Shown: positions 1 to 11,928 of the stretch, in pieces
Layout of the letters: every line of letters starts with the position of its first letter
How positions within the stretch are numbered: position 1 is the stretch's first letter
Assembly: GCF_000003605.2 (NCBI RefSeq)
Contig: NW_003146281.1
Span: 392,060 to 429,377, forward strand
Direction of reading: 5' to 3'
DNA length: 37,318 bases
DNA from: Saccoglossus kowalevskii
Taxonomy: Eukaryota > Hemichordata > Enteropneusta > Harrimaniidae
Made by a program: the position numbers and the translations under genes
The notes under the pieces: model-generated
The model's input: the letters and a program-made list of their open reading frames with translations, nothing else
What the model was told of the DNA's origin: nothing
The model's database searches: none

Positions 1-469
1 ATAAAGTAATTTTGCATGACATAAGAAGACAGTAGCGATTCAGTGAAACACTCTCTAAATACGGTGTGTGGAACAATATAAGTTTGATACAGATATAAGT
101 GTGCTTCGTAGATTCAAGAGTTCGTCTTACAATCTTGTAATTGATGTGTGTGAAGGAAGTGAATGGGAAAATGATTTAATTTAGTGGCGGGAAAAATTCT
201 TAATTGTCCCTGAATAATTGGCGATAGAACAGAACGAGATGTTGATGATTCTGTAAGTGAGATTATACATTACAGAAAAGTATGTATGCAATTGGTGTGT
301 TTAATGCCAGCGTCCATAAAAAATGTTGGTAAGTCATACTCTACCGAGATCTATATTTCACTGGCGGACGTATACATTATGTCTATGCCCAATTATGCGG
401 AGATGATGATACCGCCCTCTGTGTCAGAAATGTAACTTTAAAAAGTCGCCAATAGATGGCGCCACTCAC
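1..469 (-). other. Partial intron 3 of erg
   Basis: This is intron sequence following the Pointed-domain exon, opening with GTGAGT at 469-464. I find no further ERG exon in it; the intron's acceptor must lie beyond position 1. Confidence 0.8.
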
Positions 470-670
470 ATTGTCGGAGAAACAGAAGATGCGCCAATAG
501 GACGTCTGAATTGTAGGGGTTTGTCAGTCGACAAAAATCGTCTCTTGACATCTTGCACAATTCTTTGCCATCCATCGTAAACTGGTGAGTATCAACGTCG
601 TGAAGATTGTACTCCTTTACGGCCCAATCCAACCATTGTATCACGTGGTCGTGGTTCCACATGTTGGGAT
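470..670 (-). CDS. erg: ERG/FLI1-type ETS factor, Pointed-domain exon
   Basis: This 201-bp exon carries most of the Pointed (PNT/SAM) domain, a helical protein-interaction module. The acceptor is TTTCTCACATTAG (AG at 672-671). Its first two bases finish the Asp codon begun in the previous exon (G|AT), giving VPA-DPNMW. Recognisable segments include QWLDWAVKEYNL, MDGKELCKMSRDDFCRL and YNSDVLLAHLLFLRQ, which match ERG at conserved positions. The exon ends CAA T followed by GTGAGT (469-464), phase 1, as expected before the next ERG exon. The loop before MDGKELCKM is one residue shorter than in human ERG (DVDTHQFTMDG against DVNILLFQNIDG). With the two upstream exons this gives 230 residues in the window. 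The ETS DNA-binding domain and C-terminal region are not present and should lie left of position 1. Family assignment is firm. Confidence 0.97.
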
Positions 671-755
671 CTAATGTGAGAAAATGCAAACGAATAGGTC
701 AAGTCGTTGCCATGGTATTAATAATGCAATGAGCCAATATATATATACGCACAAT

Positions 756-784
756 GTTAAACCATAGACCCTCTATGGTTAAAC
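756..784. repeat. Short inverted repeat (hairpin)
   Basis: Arms of 13 bp (756-768 and 772-784) pair with one mismatch around a 3-base loop; the core is AACCATAGA-CCC-TCTATGGTT. It lies just downstream of an (AT)n stretch inside intron 2. It has no run of T to suggest a terminator and no function is assigned. Confidence 0.75.
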
Positions 785-964
785 TATGCATTTTTAAATT
801 CTCATTTAATATCAGAGATAAGGATGTTTGAACTGTTGGTAGTCTGTTCACAGTTCTTCGCACATACTAGTACGTGTACTTCATTTCGCATGGTGCGCCC
901 TCTGTCGGCAAAGCTATATTGTCCATTTAACGAATAGCAGCTTCGGTATACAAAGGCAATCTTG

Positions 965-1115
965 CAGGGGCGGATACAGTTTTTTTATGGGGGGTCCAAA
1001 CTTTAAAATCGACAGACTAAGTTAAAGATTTTGTTATATTATACAAAAACAAATTGAATATTTTTTTCAACGGGGGGTCCGGACCCCAAGAACCCACCCC
1101 CTAGATCCGCCACTG
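965..1115. mobile_element. MITE-like non-autonomous DNA element, 151 bp
   Basis: The ends are inverted repeats: CAGGGGCGGATACAG at 965-979 against CTAGATCCGCCACTG at 1101-1115, whose complement is CAGTGGCGGATCTAG (12 of 15 match). Termini of the type CAGNGGCGGATC are widespread in small hAT-like elements of animals. The interior has GGGGGGTCC near both ends and a perfect 14-bp palindrome GGGGTCCGGACCCC (1074-1087). There is no open frame for a transposase. I could not find a clean 8-bp target duplication, so the superfamily is an inference. Confidence 0.7.
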
Positions 1116-1289
1116 TCTTTTTAATGTGACATGTGTAGAATTAACAAAGTTACTCATATCCACCGTCTGATATCGAGTTTAGTTTCGGAAGTTACAGTCA
1201 CCGTGTAACCATAGTCCCCGTCGTATCTATATACCCGACTTCCAAAGATAGGGAACTTAAACTCCGGACGGGTCAAGAAAAGGTGCTAG

Positions 1290-1460
1290 ACATGGGATGA
1301 AAGCGAATGGGTTAAGACAATTTTAGATTTGGTGGGATATGGTGCGAGGGGTGGGATAGGGTTCGAATGGGATGGATAGGCTGGAAAGAGACAGGATGTG
1401 CTGGAAGAAACGTGCATGGATTGCATAGAAAAACAGATAGGATCGAATGAGATGAGATGA
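1290..1460 (+). repeat. Degenerate G-rich GGGATRGG-type low-complexity tract
   Basis: Purine-rich sequence with many loose copies of GGGAT, GGATAGG and GAATGGGAT, ending in GATGAGATGATAC. The copies are too diverged to define a unit. It is probably a decayed simple repeat. Confidence 0.45.
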
Positions 1461-3775
1461 TACTCGATAATTTATGAAATGGGTAAATTATTACTGCTGA
1501 TTATATGGTAAAGAATATTGATACAAAATACTATTATTATCAGGCACATGTCAGTTTACCTGTAATCGTAAGAAAGTAAGAAAAGCAGACAGTAACTATA
1601 AAAGTAATAGGCCAAATGTAGGGAAAGCATTAACTACAATGAAATGCACCAGCGTCTGACCAACCCGCCCTTCAGTCAGGCTAATTATGAGTCCCAGCGT
1701 GGTAGGCGGTGTGTGTTTGACGATATTATTATTTATCGTTATCAGCGACCAACCGAAATCTATAAATAGTTCTTTCTTATCAACGGAAGACAGCTTAGGA
1801 ACGAAAATAAAAATAAACTTTCAATAGTGATTCTGAGTTCCTGCTATTATTATACCACGTTTCCTCGATATTGTCCTCGGAAAACCTGAGGGAAAGAATT
1901 AGGATATCCCTATGTTTCCTATGATTTGAAGCTGGAAGTACTCAAGCAAGTGGAAAACGGGCGCGAATCCCTCCATCACACGCGACGCGATATTAGATCA
2001 CAGAATCAGAATTGGGTTAAATCGTTGTAGTCGCCACGTGGCGCGTTTAAATCTGTGTAAACAAACACTCTACTGTATTTTACACACATGGGACATGGGA
2101 CCCACGTTGAACACGGTGCGGTGTGGAGGCTGTGGCACTTTAATGTATATTTCAGCCCACCCGACATCAGAGAGTCACGTGGTTGTAATTTGTATGATAG
2201 ATGCTCTCAGCAGCTTTATTGCACGTTGAAAAAAACAGCACATCTCACACCCACAATAGATCCATTCATAGTTGTCTAATAAATACAAATATCAGTTTTC
2301 GACTTTTCTCGTAAATACGGGATTGTTCAAATTCAATTCGGGAGGTAACTTTAAAAGTTTGCGAAATCTTCGTCAGTAATGTGTATCGCTATTAGTGGAA
2401 ACGATGCGAGTATGATCCACACAAAATACGCCCCTTCCTTTATTTTCAATTTCCTTACAAAATTATAGCTATCGAAAATGGATATTTTAAAGTTTTTGAA
2501 AATTATACGTCCTGGACGCGGTTAATTCATTGTCTCAATTAATTCGTTTTTTAATCTCGTACAGTCATCTGTCAAAAATCGTATTTCCGGCAGATTTGGC
2601 TGTCACGAGATCGCTTCAAAATGAAAAGAACATCGGAAGTCACAGGAAGTCCGTTACATCTCAAAACCGTCAAAGCTGACACGACGTTAGTTAAACAAAG
2701 ACATGTACATTTCATCATGAACAACGTCAGCGAATATGGGACATTTCCATAGAGACACTTTTGCTAGGAGCAAGCTGCCTGCTCGGCCTTGGTGGCCATC
2801 TTGTGTTTGCTCCTTATTTCCCCGATGACAGAAATCTGAAGTAGTTCAGTTTAAAAATTTGGGTGAATTACAAAACACTGCATCTGTTCCATCGCATATC
2901 AAATCGCATATTTCAATTGTATTTTGTTTCAACGACTGTTGGTCGTTACGTTCGCTATTTGAGCAGCGAAATCCACATCAAGGGAGGAGAGACGTTATCG
3001 ACAAATAACATTGTTGAGCAATCGTTGATGATAGAATCGGTTTAGTGTACTCTTGGCGAAACAATCTTCTTAAATATTTATGAATTCCAATGGAGTTGAA
3101 TCAAATCCGCCAATCAACGAGCACATTGCGCAACGACGTCATTTGAAAGTGTCACAATATTATTCAATCGGCCAATAGAAACCTTTCGTTTTAGTTCGAA
3201 TTGGGAAAGTTATAAAAATTGAATATTTATAAAGATGAGGGACATTCAGCTAACTGGTGAATTATCATAATATTTCTTTTGAATTTATAGGTTTAATGGT
3301 AATACCTTGGTTCCTATGCGTTTGTATATCGCGTTAGAGCAGGGTACACCATACAATGTGAGTTGGCGAGACAGTACGGAACATTCCCAGACCAGACTGT
3401 TAGACTGAGAACAGTGATGAAAACAATTAGAAATCTGCTGAATAGTATTGTCCATCTTTATAGTACAAACATTGCGTGCAAAAGCACATGGTTAACTTTA
3501 AACAACGACCTTGTTATAACATGTGACTTGAGTCCCTCGGACACGTGACGTCCTCGCCCGCGACTTGGGCTAACAGGAACAGAATAAGATTATTTTATTA
3601 TATTTGATAAATTTATTTATTTCACCATCGTTGAAACAAATAATACTATACAAAGAAGTATACTTAATATAAACATGGTGAGGACCAATTCGATAATTCA
3701 ACTTATCTAGTCAAGTCTGTAGTTCCAGTGAAGAAACATAGTGGCAAATTGGATGATATGAAAAGCAAAAGGCAA

Positions 3776-3858
<83 letters not shown>
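3776..3858 (+). repeat. (AAT)n microsatellite
   Basis: An uninterrupted AAT tract of 83 bp, about 27 units, in intron 2. The poly-leucine frame it creates on the minus strand is an artefact of TTA repeats. Confidence 0.98.
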
Positions 3859-6720
3859 GGGGAATGGATAAATCAATATCTTCAATCGTATGAGCAAAAT
3901 TATCATTTTATGTATGGGCTCAGATCTTAGCATGTTCCGTGCCTAAGTCATGCCGAGTGTTCATTATGGACCTACTAAACAACACGCATTGTAAATACAA
4001 TGTTTGTTCACAGGAAATCGGCTGTGACACAATGACTGTCGAGTTTCAGGTTGTTATTTTCTTGTGAATCCAGGGTTGCATGTTCTATCAAGTACACTAG
4101 CAAATACACTTATGCTAAGCAATGCTGGAGATATGGGTTTTTAAGGAAAAAAAATAGATGACTTGCGACACTAACGAAAAGGTAGACATAGAGCCGCATA
4201 TCCTAATTGACTGACGCGTCGTTGAGGCAACAGAAAATTGTACATTGATATGTTTTCATGTACATAGTGATCTTAAAATATCTAACTAGTTGAAAATTTG
4301 ATTTAGGGGTCCAGTTTGACTCGGAGTGTCCTAGAAAATCGGTCCAGTTAGAGCGAACACTGCCAGACTCGTTAGTTGGAGACAAGACACATATGTCATT
4401 TAACGTCTAACAACCTCTAATCATTTGTGAGGCATTTAATGCCGTGCTCATCATTTTTAATTCGCAATTATCTAATTAAATAAATAAACATCGACAGTTT
4501 TCATGAATTATTTTTCATAAATGTATTTCCTTAAAAATGTTTCATGTTGATATCATATTTATCTTTAACAAAAAGGGTTGTTTTGTTCACGAAAAAATAA
4601 TTAATTATAAATTATAACACATGGGCATATGCTAGCTTTATGTAGCAGATACTAAATTGTGTGTGCTGCAAGTCAACCATAAAGCCCAGTACGGACTTAC
4701 AGTGTCGAACTAACACTGAGTATGTCATGCTCGCCATAGTTTTTAAAAGTAATACAACGAGTAATTATTATTTGTCCGGTTTCCGAGTCGAGGCGACCAC
4801 AAACAATTAACACTTGCAGTGGACAACACGGTCTTATTGTTGGGATCCAGTCACTCTGTAAATGCTCTTGATTCCTATATACTAGTATTTCTTTCTTATT
4901 AATTATTGACCGAAACAAGATTTGTCAACGTTTTTATGTTTACTCGGAGTGAGTGGTGATTGTTTATATTGGTAACATGATTAAGGCATGCACACGCATC
5001 CTTGTAAGCTTAGGTCAAAACTCGGTACTCATACACTATTATGAGTTTGCTGCGCTGAGTCACTCAATACAACGACACCACGAGATATACCCGTCTTGTT
5101 CGGCGTATTCGTACCTTTTCCCGACACCAGAGTGACTTAGTAGTAGCGGTTTAGGTGCGCCTTAAACACAAGCCGCCGACTGTTTTACAGCGTACGCGTA
5201 GTTTAAACCAATAAGTTAGTTCGGGTGTACGATGCAGTTAGTAAGTAGCCCAGTGGACAGAAAAAGTAAAACTATCTTAAAATAACCTTGCGAATTGAGG
5301 AAATGTATACCGATTTATCTGGGGACATGTAACAGTGATTATTGGTGTAATTGAGCGCATGGCACATATAACTGTCAGCAGAACACACAAAGGTGGCTTT
5401 GTCTGCCGCTATTCAATTAATTACTAACTGATCAATGTAGTGTGTGTTTCAATTTCTAATGTTGTTCATCAGCCAATGATGTAAACAACGCCTGTAGTTT
5501 AAATCCCGTCGCGTGCCACGGCATGTGTTACAATCAAACAAACATGCAAAACTCTTCCTGTTCATATTAAAAACAATTTCTTAGGCATACTTAGGATTTG
5601 GACATATTTTTTTTAAATATCTGCTAAAAAAAGAACGATACATTTGAAAATTTAGAGACATGAATTGCGGACCGTCAGGTTTGCGCTCTTCTCCGTTATG
5701 GTTGAATTTTAATAATGTTCACCTGTTTTTGCAGTTTGTTACCATAATGTTCAGGGTATTGGTAACATGCAGTGATTTGTCGAGTGCGGCACCATCGTCA
5801 GTAACAATGTTAAACTCATTTAAATTCCTGTAACTTACTTTCGTTACTCAGATCCCCTAAATCAGGCACGCGATTTGCCAATAAGACACTTTTAAACGAA
5901 AGCGAAAGCTAGATCTACGAAAGTAGAGAACTCGGTGTATTTTCAGTACACGTGTGTCGGCTCTTCGTGGGAGTGTGCGCTGACCGATTAGAAGGCGAGT
6001 ACACTCCACGCGCCGGCGACATAGTGGTGGTATTGTCCTTGTTCTTAAACCGAAACAGTTAATGTTGCCAGCGAGATTTGAAACCACTTTGAAAAGCGAA
6101 ATTCCCACGAAAATAAAGAAACCGCGACGAGGTGAAAACTAAGCGAAATTGGATTTAATTAGTGAATCTATCTGGAAGCGAGGACACGCAGAACAAGAGA
6201 GGCGTGTTTCCAGACGTCGGCTGTGTTACAACAAATGGTACAATTGCCCGTGCCCTTCCGAGCAACATTGCCTTACTGTGTACTATTCGGTTTAATTTTA
6301 ATTTTAATAAAATCAAGTAATATGTTTTTATCAAAAACATTATTCGCTAATTGCGGTAACATTTTGCATTGCAAACTGTGATGCGAAATAAATCATTGCC
6401 CTGTTGAAGTATTAGTAATTAAAAAATATTCAAATGAGTTTAGATTGTGAGCGGATCGTGCAAGGGCATATATTGGACAACAGTCTGAAAATGTAATTTT
6501 TTTTCACATCTAGCAGTTTGCGGACTGTGGTACTTCGTCGACGTATGCCTTGACTCAGTATTCGTTGATTTAGCCGCAGCACGGCAAATACTGACTCTTA
6601 AATTGTATAAATGATGCATCAACTTTATTCCGCTACTACGAAACCTTTGCGGACTGTGAGAAAGCGAAAAAGTATCAGCGGACGTATACCAGAGAAGATG
6701 AGCGTAAAATCATAACTGAC

Positions 6721-7129
6721 CTGCTGGCACGATAACCCTTCTTTCATGTGTTGTCATGTTGGGTGGTGGCGGCGATGGTGGTCGCTGTTCACGATGTTCA
6801 GAGTACGCTGGGCAGGCAAACTCGCTTCCCACTGTCCCAAGACCTGAGTTTGAAATCATAGAACGCTGACGTTTGACGACGCTACAATCAAGAGGTGACT
6901 CCCCCGTAGCAGTACTCGAAGAAACTGTGTCCATCTCTCGCTTCATCCTGCTCCCAATGATGGTCCAATGTTGTTCTGGTTGATGGTGACTGGGGGCTTT
7001 CAGTTTAGTGACCGAACCGCAACTGTGTGGGAGATGACTGGAGGGTGAGATAGCCACGTTACGAGGAGGGCTGTGTTGGTACTGCGTATCAAACAAAGAC
7101 TGGTCGTCTGAAACCACTGACAAAGCTTC
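6721..7129 (-). CDS. erg: ERG/FLI1-type ETS factor, second coding exon
   Basis: This 409-bp exon encodes 136 codons plus one base. It begins EALSVVSDDQSLFD, nearly identical to FLI1 and ERG, after a pyrimidine-rich acceptor ending TTTCAG (AG at 7131-7130), and ends PPPPNMTTHERRVIVPA with split codon G|AT at donor GTCAGT (from 6720). The middle is low-complexity and Ser/Pro/His-rich. MKREMD at exon residues 62-67 fits the sumoylation consensus (hydrophobic-K-x-E) and sits where FLI1 has VKRE and ERG has IKME. GESPLDCSVVK around residues 76-86 matches the ESPVDCSVSK region of FLI1. In my recollection vertebrate ERG encodes this stretch in two exons; here it is one. The last dozen residues start the Pointed domain. 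The product would be a nuclear DNA-binding regulator, in vertebrates linked to endothelial and blood development. ERG and FLI1 cannot be separated here, as expected of a pre-duplication orthologue. Confidence 0.96.
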
Positions 7130-8494
7130 CTGAAATATACACAGACACATTAAAAACACGCCTGTATGAGCCGGGAAACAAAACGTTATGACTTAGTGTG
7201 ATGAAGCGAACATAGAATAATAATACGCACACTTTCTTAGAGTCTTGGTGCTAACTTTCTTTTACAAGTCAATGAATTTGTTTTTCGTACATGTATTTAA
7301 TTCATAAACAAAGATCGCCGACCTCTTTGCTAAAATGATCGCACGTCAGTATGCGCAAAACATTGGGATTACTGAAGTGATTATTTTTAAGTATGGATGT
7401 TTCGATATTTTGCAATTACAAATGCAATTTGTTGTTTGTTGATTGTGTCGGCATATAACCACCATAATTAAAGTATTACTATAAACGGGGGAAAAAGTGT
7501 CATCACTCACTACTGGACAACCGGAACGGCGTCCAATAAATGAACGACTCGCGTTGCCCATTCGAATTTGACTACGATGTATTTGATTCAGTTCGACGTA
7601 TAATACTGTTAAACAAAAACAACTGGATTCATACAATTTACCCTCATTTCTTTTAATTCATATATTTATATATTTTGTTGATCTCGTAGTATGTGTACTT
7701 ACATTGCGGGCAGAAATTTGGATGGACGGAACACTATGATGTGACATTCGTCTAAGAAAAGAGCGTGATTTACATGAAGAATTTGAAGAATTCGCAAACT
7801 CATCTTTTTGGATTTTTCACAGTTAGATGTAACTTGAAAATAATCATTCATTATGTCGCCACTCAGTTTGTATGTTTCTGTCAATTGTTTGAGGCTGATC
7901 AATTAAAATTAAGGGGTATATATCCGTAGAAAAAACATTTGAGATGTACTGACAGGACAGATTGTTGATATACTTTGCAGAATACGAACGAATCGTAGAA
8001 ATAAACGGTAAGCTGAGTGAATGAGTGGCAGATGAACTTAATTTTTCCTAAAAATCGGCACTACAGTCGCTTGACTCGCAAAAGAAACGTAAAACATGAT
8101 AGATATGGACCGATGCGTGCACCAAATTGATCAAGGAAATGCTGTACAACTCTACGGGAAGTGACAAGGAAATGATTTCAACGGGACGTTGTTCTGTTTT
8201 CAGGCTCTTACATCGACATACAGAGGTAAAAGTAAAAGGAAACAGAGAGTTGAGATTTTATGTGTTTTGATTTTCTGCCTTACTATCGAACGGATGTTTC
8301 CTACACTTATTTTTGCCGGTGATCAGGGAGCGTCCCACCTGTAAACTACATACGTGAAATGAAGGCACATTTCCCCCATGGGTAGCGTCACATTGAAATA
8401 GCTGTGTCCCATGGCAGCAGGTGATTACTTAAACGCGGTTAATGATATAATGTCGAGTTTGTTTTGTTTTCAGAAATTGGAATGTTGCACTTAC

Positions 8495-8515
8495 GTGATA
8501 CCGCACTGAAGACAT
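8495..8515 (-). CDS. Possible alternative first coding exon of erg (MSSVRYH)
   Basis: Seven codons, ATG to CAC, end in phase 0 at a perfect donor GTAAGT (8494-8489), so splicing to 7129 would give MSSVRYH-EALSVVSDDQ. Vertebrate ERG and FLI1 have comparable short alternative starts before the same exon (MASTIK, MDGTIK). A TATA box lies about 200 bp upstream at 8716-8711, and if transcription starts some 30 bp below it, this ATG is the first one in the transcript. The frame stays open upstream, but with no further ATG after the predicted start site. Against it: short open frames ending at GTAAGT are expected by chance several times in an intron this long, and a second one occurs at 15144-15124. 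Confidence 0.3.
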
Positions 8516-8710
8516 CGCGGATATCGGAACAAACTTGTCGGTTGAAAACGGACGCTGATTATGACAAAATGATCGCTTTCCCCTTCCTCCGTTCTGCCGT
8601 GTTTTTGTGAGATATCCTTCTTTCAAAATACTATCTTGAAAAATCACTGTTAGTTTTTCTGCGATGCTTTGATTGGTGACCACTAAGGCATACCTAGTCA
8701 CTACCGGTCC

Positions 8711-8753
8711 TTTATAGCCCACACTTGCAAGGACCCCACAACTGACCAATCAG
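8711..8753 (-). promoter_or_regulatory. Candidate internal promoter: TATA box with CCAAT box
   Basis: On the minus strand CTATAAAGG (TATAAA at 8716-8711) is preceded about 30 bp upstream by ATTGG within CTGATTGGTCAG (8753-8742), an inverted CCAAT box. A further inverted CCAAT motif is at 8674-8670. The spacing suits a core promoter starting near 8685 and feeding the candidate exon at 8515-8495. This rests on motifs only, and such motifs are common in AT-rich DNA. Confidence 0.25.
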
Positions 8754-9360
8754 CTACTTTTTATAGGGGTGGTAGCTACTAATGCGGAGGGGATATTCCA
8801 CTTCCTCAGCTAACGTTATAATATATATCCCATTGTTTTTCAGCGACTAACTATAATAGGTAGATTTTGGAGTACACTTACTATAAACTAACTTTCCCTT
8901 TCTTATCCATCCCATTTACATACCAACCTCCCCCTCGTCACAAATTGTACGTTCCGTCAAGAATATTGAATTTTCAAAACAAGTTAATATAGCAGATATG
9001 AATTATTCATGAACCCGTCGCTGCACTGTACTTAAACAAGCTCAGAGAATAGGTAAGGCATGTGGTTTCGGCGAACCGTAACAGAAATTAATGAAACTAC
9101 AAGCAACACTCAAATAAATCAGCCTGCGAGCCACGAATCAAGCCCTGCATTAATTATTCACTTCTTCCGGTTTTTTAATATTGCTTTGAAGTGAACGATC
9201 ATCTTTAGCTGGGCGTTATCATCATTGTAAAAACTATTGAATCACAGAGAGCATTAAAGTTACATCGAGACTGGATTACCCACTCGTCCGTCCACAACTA
9301 ATGAATAGCGCTTCGAAAAATGATAACGTTCCGACTTGCATTCGCCCGCCCGGGAATATA

Positions 9361-9680
9361 GCGTCGAAGGGGAGGGAATCGAAGCAGATATGTCTACGTG
9401 AACATCGGAGGGGGGGGCTATACTTGAAAGGAGACATTTTGCGGGGATATCCCCTTAAACATCGAAGGAGAAGTTTAAAGCAGACATTTGCCGGGGATAT
9501 TCCCGTAATATTGAAGGGGGGACTCAACTTGAAAGCAGAAATTCTCCGGAGGATATCCCCGTAAACATCAAAGGGAAGGGTACTCGAGCAGACTTTCGTC
9601 GAAGATATCCCTGTAAACATCGGAGTGGATGGGACCCAAAGCATACATTCGCCGGGGATATCCCCGTAACATCGAAGAGA
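9361..9680. repeat. Degenerate ~50-59 bp minisatellite centred on GGGGATATCCCC
   Basis: About six copies share a block around GATATC followed by CCCGTAAACATCGAAGG and AGCAGACATTYG. GATAT cores start at 9387, 9446, 9496, 9552, 9604 and 9657, so the spacing is 59, 50, 56, 52 and 53. In the best copies the core is the perfect palindrome GGGGATATCCCC. The open frames on both strands here come from the repeat. It lies in intron 1. Confidence 0.85.
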
Positions 9681-10992
9681 GTCAAATCACACGTTATTTG
9701 TTAAAAATCAACAAGCATTGCTCAATTTTATTTTATCGTGGTATACCACTTAGACTACCTAAAAGTTGTAGGACATTCAAAATAATAATTTATCCGTATT
9801 TCAAAAAAAATTAAATAAATAAATTATAAAAAAAGTTATGTGTATTATTCACTGACGTGGCAAACGCACACTCTTTGGCGGATTTCATTCTCTTTTTATT
9901 AGTCAGTTTGTATAGTTTTCTCGTCTAAATTGATTTACTCAAATTCGACAGCAGCACGAATCTGATATTTTGTAGCTTTTGGAAAGTGATCGCAAACGTT
10001 GATGAAAGACGTTATATCCGTCTCAAAATTAAAATTTGTTGATTCTCACCTCTGCGAATATGTCTTACAAAACTGTACACTGCTACACAAAGACATACAA
10101 GTAAATTTCTTTACTTTTTTAATGGTATTTAAAAAAGGCTAATACTGAAAGCGCGTGAGAACAAAGCCATCACCATAAACGTTGAGAGGAGGCCGTCCAT
10201 ACGTCAGCGGAGAACACAATAGCAGTGACAGTGGCGCCTGGCTTGTGTCGCGTTGTATTGGAACTCAGGCACCGTAGAAATGCTGTGTTGCAGGTGTTTC
10301 TACTAACTTAAATGCTTTTTCAACATCATGCATTAATTTATGTTTTAACGTCATATAAAGCGCATGGGTTTATTGAAACGGCCAGGCCTGTCCGCGTTCG
10401 AATTGAACACTCCCACGGCTCCGTTTTAAAAACGGCTCGGATACATTTAATTGAATATGGCCGTTCGACAATATATATCGCAAATATTCTCGCGACGTTT
10501 TTGTTTGATTGCAATGATTTGATTGTTGTCCGGGAGTTATGATTGCCGCCATGCACTATTGAAATCACCGATAGGATTGGAGGACACATCCGAGTGATTT
10601 CCCGCCAAGCCGACTGTCTCTTAAACTCAACTCTCTTTTCAATTGGGCGGTTATTATGTTCCATTTCACCTGTCCGTTTTATCCAAATCAATGCTATTCA
10701 TTTTATGCGATTTTGATTGTTGAATCGACGCAAATTAATAACGATTAAAACATACTAAAGTACTTTTCTATTTGCACGCTTACGTGAAGTCATCTAGTAT
10801 GCATGCAAGCTGTATATCTAGCTTTCATAGTTGAATTTCGTTCAGAGAACATTACCCGTTTCAACAATTCACATGGGTTTTATTTATATGACACGTTCAT
10901 CTGTTACAATATTAAGTGAATTTATTTATATGAATGCCGCAACTGGTCGGTCAATTTACGGACATTTCATCATACTGTTACTTCCCGGCGTT

Positions 10993-10993
<1 letters not shown>

Positions 10994-11073
<80 letters not shown>
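10994..11073 (+). repeat. (GATT)20 microsatellite
   Basis: A perfect 80-bp tract of the tetranucleotide GATT in intron 1. No interruptions are visible. Confidence 0.98.
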
Positions 11074-11897
11074 TCAAAATGCAAATAATGCAGAATTGGG
11101 ATTTAGGACGGACTCACATTTCCACCAATGAACCATAATTTTCGCCTTATTTCGTTTTAATTAGTTGATAGAAAGATATTATACAGTATCTATCTCAATT
11201 GGAAATATCGTAATATATGTCATAAGTCGAGTACGGCATATGTAGCCATGTTGTAGCCGTATTCAAGTTAGGACATTTGAAATAAAGCCGTGTTCCCAAT
11301 TACAAGATACTACAGGACTGAGTAGTTGTTACAGCCATTAATCGTATATTTGTATGAAATACGGTTAATTATACATTCAACTATCTATACAATGCTAAAA
11401 CTATAGGCAAGAAACAATTTCTTGTATGTCCCATAATTCATCGCGGCGATATATTATGTGGTATATTTCACGTCAATAAAACCATTCTCGTGCTTCCTGT
11501 CAGCTATGATTTGTCTAATTTACTAAGTTTTATGGGACGAATCGACTGAGAAAACATGAAATTTAATTTCAGCAAACGATGGAATCGTTTCCGTTCTTTC
11601 CAGTTGTCTTCCATTTTTAAAATAGTAGTCTGTCTCATACAAGGCCGCCGCGCAAGAGCTAGTGAGTGTCCCAGGTGAAGGAATCTAGACGTTACTCGGC
11701 TCAAATCGGGTAATTTTTCCCAGCAAAGCTTTTTTGTATTTTTTATTGTTAATTTTGAACCAAGTTGGCTAAATGTTCTAATATATGAAAAAGTACAGTG
11801 TAAGATGATAATGCTAATACCACGCTGTTGTCGTAAATGGACTTCTTTGCCATGATGTGTTATACATTGAGTGCAATTTGAATGAATGATAACACTA

Positions 11898-11928
11898 CCT
11901 CCCTTCTCTCCACCTCCCCTCCCCTCCC
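11898..11928 (-). repeat. Polypurine tract, possible G-quadruplex in the erg transcript
   Basis: The minus strand reads GGGAGGGGAGGGGAGG followed by TGGAGAGAAGGGAGG. Four runs of at least three G occur, three of them separated by single A. The G-rich strand is the erg coding strand, so the pre-mRNA would carry it. Folding is predicted, not shown. Confidence 0.5.

Larger units (their letters stand above)
671..6720 (-). other. Intron 2 of erg, 6,050 bp
   Basis: The intron is bounded by GTCAGT at 6720 and TTTCTCACATTAG ending at 671. It holds a hairpin (756-784), a MITE-like element (965-1115), a G-rich degenerate stretch (about 1290-1460) and an (AAT)n tract. The stretches 1461-3775 and 3859-6720 contain only short unrecognised open frames and AT-rich sequence. 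Confidence 0.85.

Noticed and set aside
3703-3933. Poly-leucine open frame on the minus strand
   Set aside because: It is only the translation of the (AAT)n tract as TTA codons.
7693-7902. Minus-strand open frame ending at a GTAAGT donor (7698-7693) as an erg exon
   Set aside because: Its main frame ends in phase 2 and does not fit the phase-0 acceptor at 7129. The peptide resembles no ERG segment.
10338-10691. 117-codon minus-strand open frame
   Set aside because: Not recognised, overlapped by a 76-codon frame on the other strand and without splice or repeat support.
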